Assembly: GCA_003221455.1 (NCBI GenBank)
Contig: QHRX01000017.1
Location: 1 to 49,761, forward strand
DNA: 49,761 bases
Source: Candidatus Rokuibacteriota bacterium
GTDB taxonomy: Bacteria; Methylomirabilota; Methylomirabilia; Rokubacteriales; CSP1-6
Direction: 5' to 3'
Shown: in pieces, positions 17,440 to 29,604 of the stretch
Position numbering within the stretch: the first letter of the stretch is position 1
How the letters are laid out: every line of letters starts with the position of its first letter
Position numbers and translations under genes: made by a program
The notes under the pieces: generated by a model
Databases searched by the model: none
What the model saw: only the letters and a program-made list of their open reading frames with translations
What the model was told of the DNA's origin: nothing

Positions 17440-18314
17440 GCCCGCCCCTTGGCCAGCCACCCGCCCACGCCGCCGAGCAGCGCCCCGCTCACGAGCAAGG
17501 TGGCGACCGCCGTCGGCGACAGGAACGCCGTGTGGGGAAGGCCGAGCGTGAGGGTCACGAGCGGCTCGAGCCGCGGGCGCACGAGCCGGTAGGCGCCGAC
17601 GAGCCCGAGCAGCGCCAGGAGGGCGCCGAGGAGCCCCTGCCCGATCCCCTGCAGGAGCAGCGGCAGGCGGATCACCGCCTCCGGCGCGCCCACGAGGCGC
17701 ATGATGTCGAGCTCCTCGCGGCGCGCGTGGAGGACGAGGGTCGTCGCGGTCGTCACCGTGAGAATCGCCGCGAGGCCGAGGACGCCGCCGACGCCGAGGC
17801 CGACGAGTCCGAGCAGTCGCTGGAGCTGGGTCAGGCGCTCCATCCATTCCGTCCCGCCCTGGACCTCCTCGACCTCCGGCAGCGCCGCCAGGCGTTCCAC
17901 GAGCGCCCGCGTCGCCTCGGGGGTCGAGGCCGTCTCCGCCAGCGTGACCTCGAACGAGGCGGGCAGCGGGTTCTGGGGCAGCGTGTCGGCGACCGCCGCC
18001 TGAGCGCCGAGCTGGCGCCGGAGTGTCTGGAGCGCCTCCGCCTTCGACACGTACCGGACCTGCGCGACGTCACCCGCCGCGCGGATCCGCTGGCCGAGCG
18101 CGCCCGCGGCCGCGGGCGAGGGCTCGGTCTTGAGGTAGACGATGATGCGGAGTTGCTCGCGCCAGCGCGCGACGGCGCCGCCCAGGTTCGTCGAGAACAC
18201 CCAGAAGCCGCCGAGGGTGAGGAGCGAGAGCGCGATCAGGAGCACCGAGCTGAGCGCGATCCACCCGGCACGGACGAGGTCCCGGAGCGCCTCGCCGCAG
18301 AGGAATCCGAGCAC
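17436..18314 (-). CDS. ftsX: Cell division protein FtsX
   Basis: 292 residues, four transmembrane segments in the FtsX arrangement: one near residues 20-42 (IALSSVLLIALSLLTLGGFW), then an extracytoplasmic domain of about 120 residues (VYLKTEPSPAAAGALGQRI, YVSKAEALQTLRRQLG), and three C-terminal segments (LVGLGVGGVLGLAAILTV, LLGALLALLGLVGAYRL, TAVATLLVSGALLGGVGGWL). It couples FtsE ATPase activity to the periplasmic coiled coil of EnvC. The HARREELDIMRLVGAPE loop between TM2 and TM3 is a conserved cytoplasmic coupling region. Starts 1 base after ftsE. Confidence 0.95.
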   Translation of the reverse strand: MLGFLCGEALRDLVRAGWIALSSVLLIALSLLTLGGFWVFSTNLGGAVARWREQLRIIVYLKTEPSPAAAGALGQRIRAAGDVAQVRYVSKAEALQTLRRQLGAQAAVADTLPQNPLPASFEVTLAETASTPEATRALVERLAALPEVEEVQGGTEWMERLTQLQRLLGLVGLGVGGVLGLAAILTVTTATTLVLHARREELDIMRLVGAPEAVIRLPLLLQGIGQGLLGALLALLGLVGAYRLVRPRLEPLVTLTLGLPHTAFLSPTAVATLLVSGALLGGVGGWLAKGRA

Positions 18315-18315
18315 G

Positions 18316-18987
18316 CTAGCGCGCGTCCTTCACGAGCCGGCCCCCGTGGAACACGAGCGTGCGGCGGTTCAGACGCTCGGCGAGCGCCGCCTGGTGCGTC
18401 GCCAGGAGCACGGTGGTGCCCCGGCTCCAGATGTCCTTGAGGAGGTCGAAGAGCTCGGACGCGATCCCCTCGTCCAGGTTGCCGGTGGGCTCGTCGGCCA
18501 GGAGCAGCGCCGGCTCCTTGACGATCGCGCGCGCGAGGGCGACGCGCTGCGCCTCGCCCTGCGAGAGCTGCGCCGGGTAGGCCTGGGCGCGCGCCGAGAG
18601 GCCGACGGCCTTGAGCGCCGCGAACGCCCGCGGCGTGATCTCGGCCCGCGGGGTGCCGAGCACGCGCAGCACGAAGGCGATGTTCTCGTAGACCGTGCGC
18701 GCGGGTAGGAGCTTGACGTCCTGGAAGACGATGCCCATGGCTCGACGGAGCTCCGGCACCCGCGAGCGCGGCAGCGCGCCGACGTTGTAATCGGCGACGT
18801 CGATCCGGCCGCCGCTCGGCACCTCGTCGCGGTAGAGGAGACGGAGGAGCGTGGTCTTGCCCGCGCCGCTCGGCCCGCACAGCACGGCAAACTCGCCCTT
18901 GCCGATCCGGAAGCTCACGTCGGAAAGCGCCGGCACCTTCACCGGTCCGACGCTGAAGACCTTCGATACGCGGTGAAGCTCAATCAT
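18316..18987 (-). CDS. ftsE: Cell division ATP-binding protein FtsE
   Basis: 223-residue ABC ATPase partner of FtsX. Walker A is GPSGAGKTTLLRLL (about residues 38-51), Q-loop VFQDVKLL, signature LSQGEAQRVALARAI, Walker B ALLLADEPTGNLD, and H-loop LLATHQ. The N-terminus MIELHRVSKVF is typical. The TATAAT hexamer at 19003-19008 lies 15 bases before the start and overlaps the upstream gatB stop codon, so the ftsE-ftsX-envC-ctpA unit may start here as well as being read through from gatCAB. Confidence 0.96.
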   Translation of the reverse strand: MIELHRVSKVFSVGPVKVPALSDVSFRIGKGEFAVLCGPSGAGKTTLLRLLYRDEVPSGGRIDVADYNVGALPRSRVPELRRAMGIVFQDVKLLPARTVYENIAFVLRVLGTPRAEITPRAFAALKAVGLSARAQAYPAQLSQGEAQRVALARAIVKEPALLLADEPTGNLDEGIASELFDLLKDIWSRGTTVLLATHQAALAERLNRRTLVFHGGRLVKDAR

Positions 18988-19002
18988 GAGCTGCTGCCGC
19001 CG

Positions 19003-19008
19003 ATTATA
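19003..19008 (-). promoter_or_regulatory. Consensus -10 TATAAT before ftsE
   Basis: A perfect TATAAT on the minus strand overlaps the gatB TAA stop and lies 15 bases before the ftsE ATG. No strong -35 is seen. In such GC-rich DNA a perfect -10 just before a gene start is notable, but not proof of activity. Confidence 0.4.
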
Positions 19009-20460
19009 GCTGCGACAGCTTCGCCTCGAGGAGCGAATTGACCACGCTCGGGTTGGCTTTGCCCTGCGTCGCCTTCATGACCTGGCCCACGAGGGCGCCC
19101 GCCGCCGCCTTCTTGCCGCGCCTCCAGTCCTCGACGGCCTTGGGATTCGCGCGGAGGACCTGGTCGACGACGGCCCCGAGCGCCGCCGTGTCCGCGATCT
19201 GGGTGAGCCCCTCGCGCCCGACGATCGTGAGCGCGTCCTCCCCCGACCGGAACATCTTCTCGAACACGTCCTTCGCGATCTTGCCGGTGATCGTGCCGTC
19301 CGCCACGAGCCGGAGGAGCCCGGCGAGGTGGCGGGGGGAGATCGGGGAGGCGGCGAGCGCTCGCTCGTCGTCGGCCGGGATCGCGCGCAAGAGCTCCGAC
19401 ATCATCCAGTTCGACACGAGTTTCGGGTGCGGGACCTCGCGGACGGCGGCCTCGTAGTAGTCGGCGAGGGCGCGGGTCTGCGTGAGGAGGTCGGCGTCGT
19501 AGGTGGGCAACCCGTACTCGCGGACGAAGCGCTGGCGCCGCGCCGCCGGCAGCTCGGGCAGGTCTGCCCGCACGGCCTCCACCGACGCCCGGCTGAGCTC
19601 GAGCGGCACCAGGTCGGGCTCGGGGAAGTACCGGTAGTCGTGGGCCTGCTCCTTGCCGCGCATCGTCCGCGTCCGGCCGCGGTCGGCGTCCCACAGGCGC
19701 GTCTCCTGCACGATCCGCTCGCCGCGGTCGAGCGCCTCCCGCTGGCGCAGGGCTTCGAACTCGAGCGCGCGCTGCACGTTCTTGAACGAGTTCAGGTTCT
19801 TGATCTCGACCTTGGTGCCGAGGTCCGGCGCCCCCCACCGGCGCAGGGAGATGTTCGCGTCGCAGCGGAGGCTCCCCTCCTCCATGTTGCCGTCGCAGAC
19901 GCCGAGGTAGAGGAGGACCGCGCGGAAGGCGCGGAGGTAGGCCGCGGCCTCCTCGGGCGAGCGGACGTCCGGCTGCGAGACCGTTTCCATCAACGGCACG
20001 CCCGAGCGGTTGAAGTCCACCAAGCTGGCGTGGGCGGTCTCGAGCGTCCCCTCGTGGATCAGCCGGCCCACGTCTTCCTCGAGGTGCAGGCGCTGGATGG
20101 CGATGCGCCGGGGCTGGCCGTCGGCCTGGAGCTCGAGCCACCCGTCCTCGGCCAGCGGCTCCTCGTACTGGCTGATCTGGTAATTCTTCGGCATGTCGGG
20201 GTAGTAGTAGTGCTTCCGCGCGAACCGGCAGCTCGCGTTGACCCGGCAGTGGAACGCGAGCGCCGTCCGAACCCCGAACTCGACGGCCCGCCGGTTGATC
20301 ACCGGGAGGCTCCCCGGCATGCCCTGGCAGACGGGGCAGGTCTGGCTGTTGGGCGGCGCCCCGAAGGCCGTCGGGCAGCCGCAGAACATCTTGGAGCGCG
20401 TCCGGAGCTGGGCGTGCACCTCGAGGCCGATGACGACCTCGTACGCCGCCGACGGGTCCG

Positions 20461-20464
<4 letters not shown>
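19004..20464 (-). CDS. gatB: Asp-tRNA(Asn)/Glu-tRNA(Gln) amidotransferase subunit B
   Basis: 486 residues. GatB phosphorylates and aminates the misacylated Glu-tRNA(Gln) or Asp-tRNA(Asn). N-terminal cradle motifs include [13 protein letters not shown], the zinc-site cysteines in [27 protein letters not shown] (two pairs: CGC and CPVC), [19 protein letters not shown], and [12 protein letters not shown]. The C-terminal YqeY-like tRNA-binding domain (about 395-486) ends [13 protein letters not shown], as usual. It overlaps gatA by four bases. The whole gatCAB set is in one strand in the order C-A-B, implying that at least one of GlnRS/AsnRS is absent from this genome. Confidence 0.97.
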
Positions 20465-21918
<1,454 letters not shown>

Positions 21919-21952
21919 GCCGTCACCACGGACCGCTCGCCTTCGGCTCTTG

Positions 21953-22249
21953 TCAATCCTCGATGATGCGGGGGACCCGGAAGAAGTCGCCGCTCCGGTC
22001 GGGGGCGTTCGCGAGCATCTCCTGGGGCGGCAGGCACGGCCGCGGCTCGTCCTCACGCATGACGTTCACCATCGGGACCGCGTGCGACGTCGGGGGGACG
22101 CCCTCCGTATCGAGCCGGCGGAGCTTGTCGATGTAGCCGAGGATCCGGTCGAGCTGCTCTCGCATCCGCTCCTTCTCCTCGGCCGACAGCTCGAGCCGCG
22201 CCAGACGCGCCACCTGCTCGACCTCCCGCGTCTCGATCCGGCCGCCCAT
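21953..22249 (-). CDS. gatC: Asp-tRNA(Asn)/Glu-tRNA(Gln) amidotransferase subunit C
   Basis: 98-residue accessory subunit that wraps GatA and stabilises the complex. [19 protein letters not shown] (N-terminal) and [19 protein letters not shown] followed by LREDEP-like VMREDEPRP are family hallmarks, and the C-terminus [10 protein letters not shown] is typical. A strong AGGAGGTG ribosome-binding site precedes the ATG. It starts 4 bases after the UvrD-helicase stop, so the helicase and gatCAB are probably co-transcribed. Confidence 0.96.
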   Translation of the reverse strand: MGGRIETREVEQVARLARLELSAEEKERMREQLDRILGYIDKLRRLDTEGVPPTSHAVPMVNVMREDEPRPCLPPQEMLANAPDRSGDFFRVPRIIED

Positions 22250-22253
22250 CCTG

Positions 22254-24401
22254 CTACACCTCCTCGAGGTGGGCGTATTGGAGTGACAGGCGCTTGCGCC
22301 CGACGCTCGCGAACCCCACCGTCACGATGACGTCCTTCCCCTCGCGCTCGATGCCGACGAGGAGCCCCTCCCCCCACCGCGCGTGGCGCACGTGGGCGCC
22401 GACCCGGAACGGGAGGTCGTCGGACAGGTCCGCGGGGTCCGGCGGAGGCTCCACCCGCGACGCCACGCGCGTCACGTTGAGCAGCGTGACCTGGTCCTCC
22501 GGGATCTCCAGGAGGAAGCGGGAGGGCTCGCCGAGCCCATAGCCGTGCAGCCGCCGGTGGAGGGCGTAGGACAGGTAGAGCCGCTGCTTGGCGCGGGTGA
22601 GCCCGACGTAGCAGAGCCGCCGCTCCTCCTCGATCTCGCCCCCATCGCTCATCGAGCGAGCGTGGGGGAAGACGCCTTCCTCCATCCCGGTCACGAAGAC
22701 GACCGGGAACTCGAGCCCCTTCGCCAAGTGGAGGGTCATCAAGGTCACGCCACGGGCATCCCCGGGCAGCTCGTCTAGGTCGCTCACGAGCGTGGCGGCG
22801 TCGAGGAAGCCCTCCACCGACGCGTCCTCGTGCGAGAGCTGGTAGTCCTCGGCGGCGGAGATCAGCTCCTCCAGGTTCTCGAGCCGCCCCTCGGCCTCGG
22901 CGCTCTTCTCCTGCCGGAGCGCCTCCCGGTAGCCGGAGGCGTTCAGCACCTCGTCGAGGAAGGCGGGGATAGTCAGGGCGGACCGTCCCTCCCGGAGGCG
23001 GGCGCAGAGCCGGGCGAACTCCTCGAGCCCGCGGCGCGGCTTGCCCGTGAGGTCCGGCGGGAGGAGGGCACACTGCTCCAGCAGCGAGTGACCCTCGCGG
23101 GCAGCCACCTGCTCGAGCCGGACCATGGTCGCGCGTCCAATGCCCCGCGCCGGCGCCCCGATCGCCCGCCGGAAGGCGATGTCGTCGCCCGGGTTCAGCG
23201 CGAGCCGCAGGTACGCCAGCGCGTCCTTGATCTCTCTCCGCTCGTAGAAGCGGACGGAGCCGACGATGACGTAGGGCACGCCGCCGCGGCGGAGCGCCTC
23301 CTCGAGCACGCGAGACTGGGCGTTCGTGCGGTAGAAGACGGCGACGTCCTTCCACTCCCGCCCCTCGTCGCGGAGGCGCCGGATCGTCTGGGCGACGAAG
23401 TTCGCCTCCTCGTGCTCGTCCCACGCGCGATAGATCGCGGGCGGCTCTCCCTCGACATTCTCGGTCCAGAGCGACTTGTCCTTGCGCGTGACGTTGTTGG
23501 CGATCACCGCCGACGCCGCGGCGAGGATGCGCTTGGTCGAACGGTAGTTCTGCTCGAGGCGGATCACCTTGGTGCCGAGGTAGTCCTGCTCGAAATCGAG
23601 TATGTTGCGCACGTCGGCCCCGCGCCACCCATAGACCGATTGGTCGGGATCTCCCACGACACAGATGTTCCGGCGCTCCTTCGTGAGCGCGCGGATGATC
23701 CGGTACTGGGCGCGGTTGGTGTCTTGGTACTCGTCGACCAGTAGCCACATCCAGAGCCCGCGGTACCAGGCCAGCACCTCCGGCACCCGCTCAAAGAGCC
23801 GGACGGTGAGTAGGAGGAGGTCGTCGAAGTCCACCGCCCCCGCCGTGGCGAGCCGCTCCTGGTAGCGGCGGTACACGGCCGCGACCTGCTCCTCGCGGGG
23901 GCCCCGAGCCAGCTGCTCCGCCTCCTCCACGGCAATCATCTGGTTCTTGGCGTGGCTCAGCCGGTGCACGAGGCTCGCCGGCGTCGTCGCCCGCTCGTCC
24001 ATGTCGAGCTCGCGCATGCAGTCCCGGACCACCGCCAGTCGGTCGTCCTCGTCGTAGATCACGAAGTGCGACGGGTACCCGATGTGGCGGATATGCTCGC
24101 GCAGGATGCGGACGCACGCCGAGTGGAAGGTGGCGATGAGCGGCGGCCGCACCCCCGCCGGCCCGAGCAGCGCTTCGACCCGCCGGCTCATTTCCTCGGC
24201 CGCCTTGTTGGTGAAGGTGACGGCGAGGACCTGCCGGGGGTGCACGCCCCGGGTGCCCAGGAGGTAGGCGATCCGGTGGGCGATGACCCGGGTCTTGCCG
24301 CTGCCGGCGCCCGCGAGTACCAGGACCGGCCCGTCGGCCGCGGTCACCGCCTCCCGCTGGGGCGGGTTCAGGTCCCGCAGGATCGATTCGGCGTCGAGCA
24401 A
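22254..24401 (-). CDS. pcrA: ATP-dependent DNA helicase UvrD/PcrA
   Basis: 715-residue superfamily 1A helicase for nucleotide-excision repair, mismatch repair or removal of RecA and stalled RNA polymerase. Motifs: Q-motif LNPPQREAV, Walker A AGAGSGKTRVIAHR (about 29-42), VDEYQDTN (motif II), GDPDQSVYGWRGAD (motif III), QNYRST (motif IV), TLHLAKGLEFPVVFVTGMEEG (motif V, given in part), and EERRLCYVGLTRAKQRL (motif VI). The start is TTG. A Tudor-like C-terminus (GAHVRHARWGEGLLVG) typical of PcrA is present. It begins 4 bases after the secreted-protein gene stop. Confidence 0.95.
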   Translation of the reverse strand: MLDAESILRDLNPPQREAVTAADGPVLVLAGAGSGKTRVIAHRIAYLLGTRGVHPRQVLAVTFTNKAAEEMSRRVEALLGPAGVRPPLIATFHSACVRILREHIRHIGYPSHFVIYDEDDRLAVVRDCMRELDMDERATTPASLVHRLSHAKNQMIAVEEAEQLARGPREEQVAAVYRRYQERLATAGAVDFDDLLLLTVRLFERVPEVLAWYRGLWMWLLVDEYQDTNRAQYRIIRALTKERRNICVVGDPDQSVYGWRGADVRNILDFEQDYLGTKVIRLEQNYRSTKRILAAASAVIANNVTRKDKSLWTENVEGEPPAIYRAWDEHEEANFVAQTIRRLRDEGREWKDVAVFYRTNAQSRVLEEALRRGGVPYVIVGSVRFYERREIKDALAYLRLALNPGDDIAFRRAIGAPARGIGRATMVRLEQVAAREGHSLLEQCALLPPDLTGKPRRGLEEFARLCARLREGRSALTIPAFLDEVLNASGYREALRQEKSAEAEGRLENLEELISAAEDYQLSHEDASVEGFLDAATLVSDLDELPGDARGVTLMTLHLAKGLEFPVVFVTGMEEGVFPHARSMSDGGEIEEERRLCYVGLTRAKQRLYLSYALHRRLHGYGLGEPSRFLLEIPEDQVTLLNVTRVASRVEPPPDPADLSDDLPFRVGAHVRHARWGEGLLVGIEREGKDVIVTVGFASVGRKRLSLQYAHLEEV

Positions 24402-24405
24402 GCGG

Positions 24406-24894
24406 CTACTTCAGGCGGAATTCCTGGGGGCGCAGTCTCCATTGGTACACCCCGACGTTGAGCTGCTCGAGCGTCCAGCGCTGGGGATACAGATAGCCGT
24501 TCGTGGTCTCGGCTAAGACATAGCCAGGAATCGTGACCACCTGCGGCTCCAGCCGGAACGGCGCGGTCTCGGCGCTCGGCACGGGCAGTTCGACCGTGAC
24601 CTCCTGCGGGGGAATCTCCAGGTAGCGGATAACCTGCCCGGTCTGCCGAACGACGCCGTCCCCCGGCATCCCCGGTTGGGGGAGGCCGTCCCACGGCATC
24701 AGCGGGAAGGGAAAGTCGTACGGGTTGGTCCTCACGGGGCTGAACGTGCCGGGCGGCGAGCCGGGTGGCACCGCCGGAGAAATGACCCCGGTCTTGGGGT
24801 CGAACCCCCGAGGGATGGGGGTAGGTCCCGCGCCCTGGGCGAGCTCCGGCAGGGCGAGCAGGAGGATCAAGACCCCACGAAGCGCAACGCGCAT
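24406..24894 (-). CDS. Small secreted protein of unknown function
   Basis: 162 residues from ATG 24892-24894. Residues 1-21 form a clear signal peptide (MRVALRGVLILLLALPELAQ, cleavage near AQG-AG). The mature part is Pro-rich (GFDPKTGVISPAVPPGSPPG) with beta-strand-like segments (QVIRYLEIPPQEVTVELPVP, then VVTIPGYVLAETTNGYLYPQ). I recognise no family. A TAGAAT hexamer ends 7 bases before the ATG and no Shine-Dalgarno sequence is present, so the mRNA may be leaderless and may also carry the helicase and gatCAB. Probably a periplasmic or cell-surface protein. Confidence 0.65.
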   Translation of the reverse strand: MRVALRGVLILLLALPELAQGAGPTPIPRGFDPKTGVISPAVPPGSPPGTFSPVRTNPYDFPFPLMPWDGLPQPGMPGDGVVRQTGQVIRYLEIPPQEVTVELPVPSAETAPFRLEPQVVTIPGYVLAETTNGYLYPQRWTLEQLNVGVYQWRLRPQEFRLK

Positions 24895-24901
24895 GGCCAG
24901 G

Positions 24902-24907
24902 ATTCTA
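24902..24907 (-). promoter_or_regulatory. -10 hexamer TAGAAT before the 24406-24894 gene
   Basis: Minus-strand TAGAAT is followed by 7 bases (CCTGGCC) and the ATG at 24894, with no Shine-Dalgarno sequence. It could be the promoter of the whole helicase-gatCAB run. Confidence 0.45.
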
Positions 24908-24941
24908 GCACGGCTTGCGGCCCGCCGGCGGCCGACCGGTG

Positions 24942-26780
<1,839 letters not shown>

Positions 26781-26784
26781 CGAT

Positions 26785-28167
26785 TCAGCCTTTCTTGCCG
26801 CGCGCCCGGCGGCGCTCGGCCCAGCCGTCCTTGACGACCTGCTCGGCTCGCCCGACGGCGAGGGCGCCCGGCGGGACGTCCCGGGTGATCGTCGAGCCGG
26901 CGCCGACGTAGGCGCCCTCGCCGATCGTGATGGGGGCCACCAGGCTCGTGTTCGTGCCGATGAAGGCGCCGTCCCCGATGCGGGTCTCGTGCTTGGAGAC
27001 GCCGTCGTAGTTGCAGGTGATCGTCCCGGCGCCGACGTTCACCGCCTCGCCGACGGTCGTGTCGCCGACGTAGGAGAGGTGCGGCACCTTCGACCGGCGG
27101 CCGATCGTCGATTTCTTCAGCTCGACGAAGTTGCCGATCTTGGCGTCCGCCCCCACGTGCGAGAGGGGCCGCAGGTGGCAGAACGGTCCGAGGACGGCAC
27201 CCGCCTCGACGACCGCCTCCGTCAGCACGCAGTAGGGCCGGAGCGTGACCCGGTCGCCCAGCCGGCTCCGGTCGAGGTGGCAGCCGGCGCCGATCACGCA
27301 CTCGGCGCCCACCCGGGTCTCCCCCTCGAGCACGACCCCCGGCTGGAGCACCGTGTCCGGACCGATCTGCACCGTGTCGTCGACGTAGGTCGCGGCGGGG
27401 TCGAGGATGGTGACCCCCTCGGTCATCAGCCGGTCGAGGGTCCGCTGGCGCTGGAGCGCGGCGATCGCCGCGAGCTGCTTGCGGTCGTTGACGCCGAGGC
27501 ACTCGGCGGGATCGGAGGTCGTGATGGCCTCGACGCGCGCCCCCGCGCGGGCGAGGATCCCGACCACGTCCGTCAGGTAGTACTCGCCCTGCTCGTTGCT
27601 CGCGGTGACCTTGGCCAGGGCCGGCCAGAGCCGCCGCGCGTCGAAGCAGTAGACGCTCGTGTTGATCTCGCGGATCCGCTTCTGGTCGTCGGTCGCGTCC
27701 CGGTCCTCGACGACGCCGCGGACGTGCCCGCGCTGCCGCAGCACGCGCCCGTACCCCGCCGGACGCTCGACGAGCGCGGTCAGGAGGGTCGCCGCCGCGC
27801 CGGTCTTCGCGTGGTGGTCGATCAGCCTGGCGAGGGTCGCCTCGGAAAGGAGCGGGGTGTCGCCGGGCAGGACGACGACCGCACCGTCCCCGCACGCCGG
27901 CCGCGCCTGCTGAAGGGCGTGTCCGGTGCCGAGGCGCTCGGCCTGCTCCGCGAACTCGACCGCTGGCCCGGCGGCGGCGCGCACTTCCGCGGCGTCGCGG
28001 CCGACGACCACCACGACGCGGTCGCCGAGCGCCCGCGCCAGACGCAGGGGGTAGCCGAGGAGCGGGCGGCCACACACCCGGTGGAGCACTTTCGGATGGC
28101 GGGAGCGCATCCGCTTGCCTTCGCCCGCCGCCAGGATGACGAACGTCAGGGGGGTCACGTCGCTCAT
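26785..28167 (-). CDS. glmU: Bifunctional UDP-GlcNAc pyrophosphorylase / GlcN-1-P N-acetyltransferase
   Basis: About 460 residues. The N-terminal nucleotidyltransferase has LAAGEGKRMRSRHPKVLH, VLPGDTPLL, and GVVEDRDATDDQK-IREIN. The C-terminal left-handed beta-helix (about 250-445) shows hexapeptide repeats and the acetyltransferase residues in HLSYVGDTTVGEAVNVGAGT and NYDGVSKHETRIGDGAFIGT. It ends with a basic tail. ATG 28165-28167 is the usual start choice, but a TAGAAT hexamer overlaps it, and a GTG at 28156-28158 lies 7 bases behind the hexamer. That would give MTPLTFVILAAGEG, a more typical GlmU N-terminus, so the true start may be the GTG. Followed by glmS. Confidence 0.95.
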   Translation of the reverse strand: MSDVTPLTFVILAAGEGKRMRSRHPKVLHRVCGRPLLGYPLRLARALGDRVVVVVGRDAAEVRAAAGPAVEFAEQAERLGTGHALQQARPACGDGAVVVLPGDTPLLSEATLARLIDHHAKTGAAATLLTALVERPAGYGRVLRQRGHVRGVVEDRDATDDQKRIREINTSVYCFDARRLWPALAKVTASNEQGEYYLTDVVGILARAGARVEAITTSDPAECLGVNDRKQLAAIAALQRQRTLDRLMTEGVTILDPAATYVDDTVQIGPDTVLQPGVVLEGETRVGAECVIGAGCHLDRSRLGDRVTLRPYCVLTEAVVEAGAVLGPFCHLRPLSHVGADAKIGNFVELKKSTIGRRSKVPHLSYVGDTTVGEAVNVGAGTITCNYDGVSKHETRIGDGAFIGTNTSLVAPITIGEGAYVGAGSTITRDVPPGALAVGRAEQVVKDGWAERRRARGKKG

Positions 28168-28205
28168 TCTAGCATTCGGGCGGTCCCGCGGGGCGCCGGC
28201 CGCCC

Positions 28206-29150
28206 TCACCGCCGCGCCGGGGCCGTCGGGCTCTGGCGGCTCCGGAGCCGAGAGAGCACGCGCGCCATCCGCGGCGGAAGCGCGACGGTGAACGCGACCG
28301 GCTGGCCAGTCAGGGGATGGACGAAGCCGAGCTCAGCCGCGTGGAGAGCGAGCCCTTCGTTGTCCAGGTCGGGGCGCGGAAGGGACCGGGGGCGATACGT
28401 GTCATCGCCGAGGACCGGGTGCCCCTGCGCGGCCAGGTGGACGCGGATCTGGTGCGTGCGCCCCGTTTCGAGCCGCGCCTCGAGGTACGCGGCGGGGACG
28501 GCGGGGAAGCGCTCGAGGACTCGGTAGCGCGTCACGGCCCGTTTGCCCTGCCCCGGCGGGCGGACGGCCATGCGGACGCGGTCGCGCGGATGGCGACCGA
28601 TGGGCGCGTCGATCACGCCGTCGCCCGGCGTGGGCAGGCCGTGGACGACCACGAGGTACCGGCGCGCGACGGTCCGCGCGGCGAGCTGGGCGACGAGCGA
28701 GTCGTAGGCGGGGCGCGTCTTGGCGACGACGAGCAAGCCGGACGTGCCCTTGTCGAGCCGGTGGACGATCCCGGGACGGCGCTGGCCGCCGACCCCCGCC
28801 GTTTCGGGGGCATGGGCGAGGACCGCGGCCGCGAGCGTCCCCCCCGCCTGGCCGGCGCCGGGATGCACGACCATTCCCGCGGGCTTATTCACCACGAGCA
28901 CGGCGTCGTCTTCGTAGACGACCTCGAGCGGGAGCGCCTCGGGGCGGAGCTCCTGCGCCTCGGCCGGCGGGATCTCCGCCTCGACCCGCTCGCCCGCCCG
29001 CACCCGGTACGCGGCCTTCCGCGCGCGGCCGCTCACGGTGACGCGGCCGCCCTCGATCAGCGTCTGGAGCCGGGCCCGGGAGAGCTCTGGCAGCCGCGCG
29101 GCGAGCCAGCGATCGAGACGCTGGCCGGCGTCAGCGACGCTGACGATCAC
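28206..29150 (-). CDS. rluD: 23S rRNA pseudouridine synthase, RluD/RluA family
   Basis: 314 residues: an N-terminal S4 RNA-binding domain (GQRLDRWLAARLPELSRARLQ, about 8-28) and the pseudouridine synthase domain with VVNKPAGMVVHPGAG and the catalytic Asp in HRLDKGTSGLLVV (about residue 146). The TGRTHQIRVHLA motif (about 250) is intact. RluD modifies helix 69 of 23S rRNA, but RluA-family members are hard to separate by eye, so the symbol is the probable one. It overlaps lspA by 20 bases, a common adjacency in bacteria. Confidence 0.93.
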   Translation of the reverse strand: MIVSVADAGQRLDRWLAARLPELSRARLQTLIEGGRVTVSGRARKAAYRVRAGERVEAEIPPAEAQELRPEALPLEVVYEDDAVLVVNKPAGMVVHPGAGQAGGTLAAAVLAHAPETAGVGGQRRPGIVHRLDKGTSGLLVVAKTRPAYDSLVAQLAARTVARRYLVVVHGLPTPGDGVIDAPIGRHPRDRVRMAVRPPGQGKRAVTRYRVLERFPAVPAAYLEARLETGRTHQIRVHLAAQGHPVLGDDTYRPRSLPRPDLDNEGLALHAAELGFVHPLTGQPVAFTVALPPRMARVLSRLRSRQSPTAPARR

Positions 29151-29604
29151 CGGTGCAGAGCTGGAGGGCGAGGAGGGCGACGCCGACGCTGATCGACGAG
29201 TCGGCCACGTTGAAGGCCGGCCAGTGGTGGGTCCTCCAGTAGACGTCGATGAAGTCCACGACCGCCCCCCACCGCGCGCGGTCGATCAGGTTTCCGACGG
29301 CGCCGCCGAAGATCAGCCCCAGCGAGAGCTGCCCGAGCCAGCCCGAATCCGGCAGCATCCGTAGGGCCAGACGGCCGAGGACCGCCAGCGCCGCGACGGA
29401 GAGGACCGCCACGAGCCACCGCCAGCCGATTGGCACGCCCGCGAGGACGCCGAAGGCCAGGCCCGGGTTCCGGACTAGGGTGAGGTTCACGAGGTCGTCG
29501 ACGATCGCGACCGGTGCCCCGGGCACGAGCCGGCCGAGCATGAGGTACTTGGTGCCTTGGTCGAGCGCCACCACGGCGCCCGCGACCACCAGGACGGCCG
29601 TCAT
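29131..29604 (-). CDS. lspA: Lipoprotein signal peptidase
   Basis: 157 residues with four transmembrane segments (about 3-14, 60-82, 91-108, 133-150). The catalytic aspartates are in [10 protein letters not shown] (Asp108) and [11 protein letters not shown] (Asp135), spaced as in E. coli LspA. LspA removes signal peptides from diacylated prolipoproteins; the lipoprotein at 38427-38933 is a likely substrate. The ATG overlaps the ileS stop (ATGA). Confidence 0.96.
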   Translation of the reverse strand: MTAVLVVAGAVVALDQGTKYLMLGRLVPGAPVAIVDDLVNLTLVRNPGLAFGVLAGVPIGWRWLVAVLSVAALAVLGRLALRMLPDSGWLGQLSLGLIFGGAVGNLIDRARWGAVVDFIDVYWRTHHWPAFNVADSSISVGVALLALQLCTGDRQRR

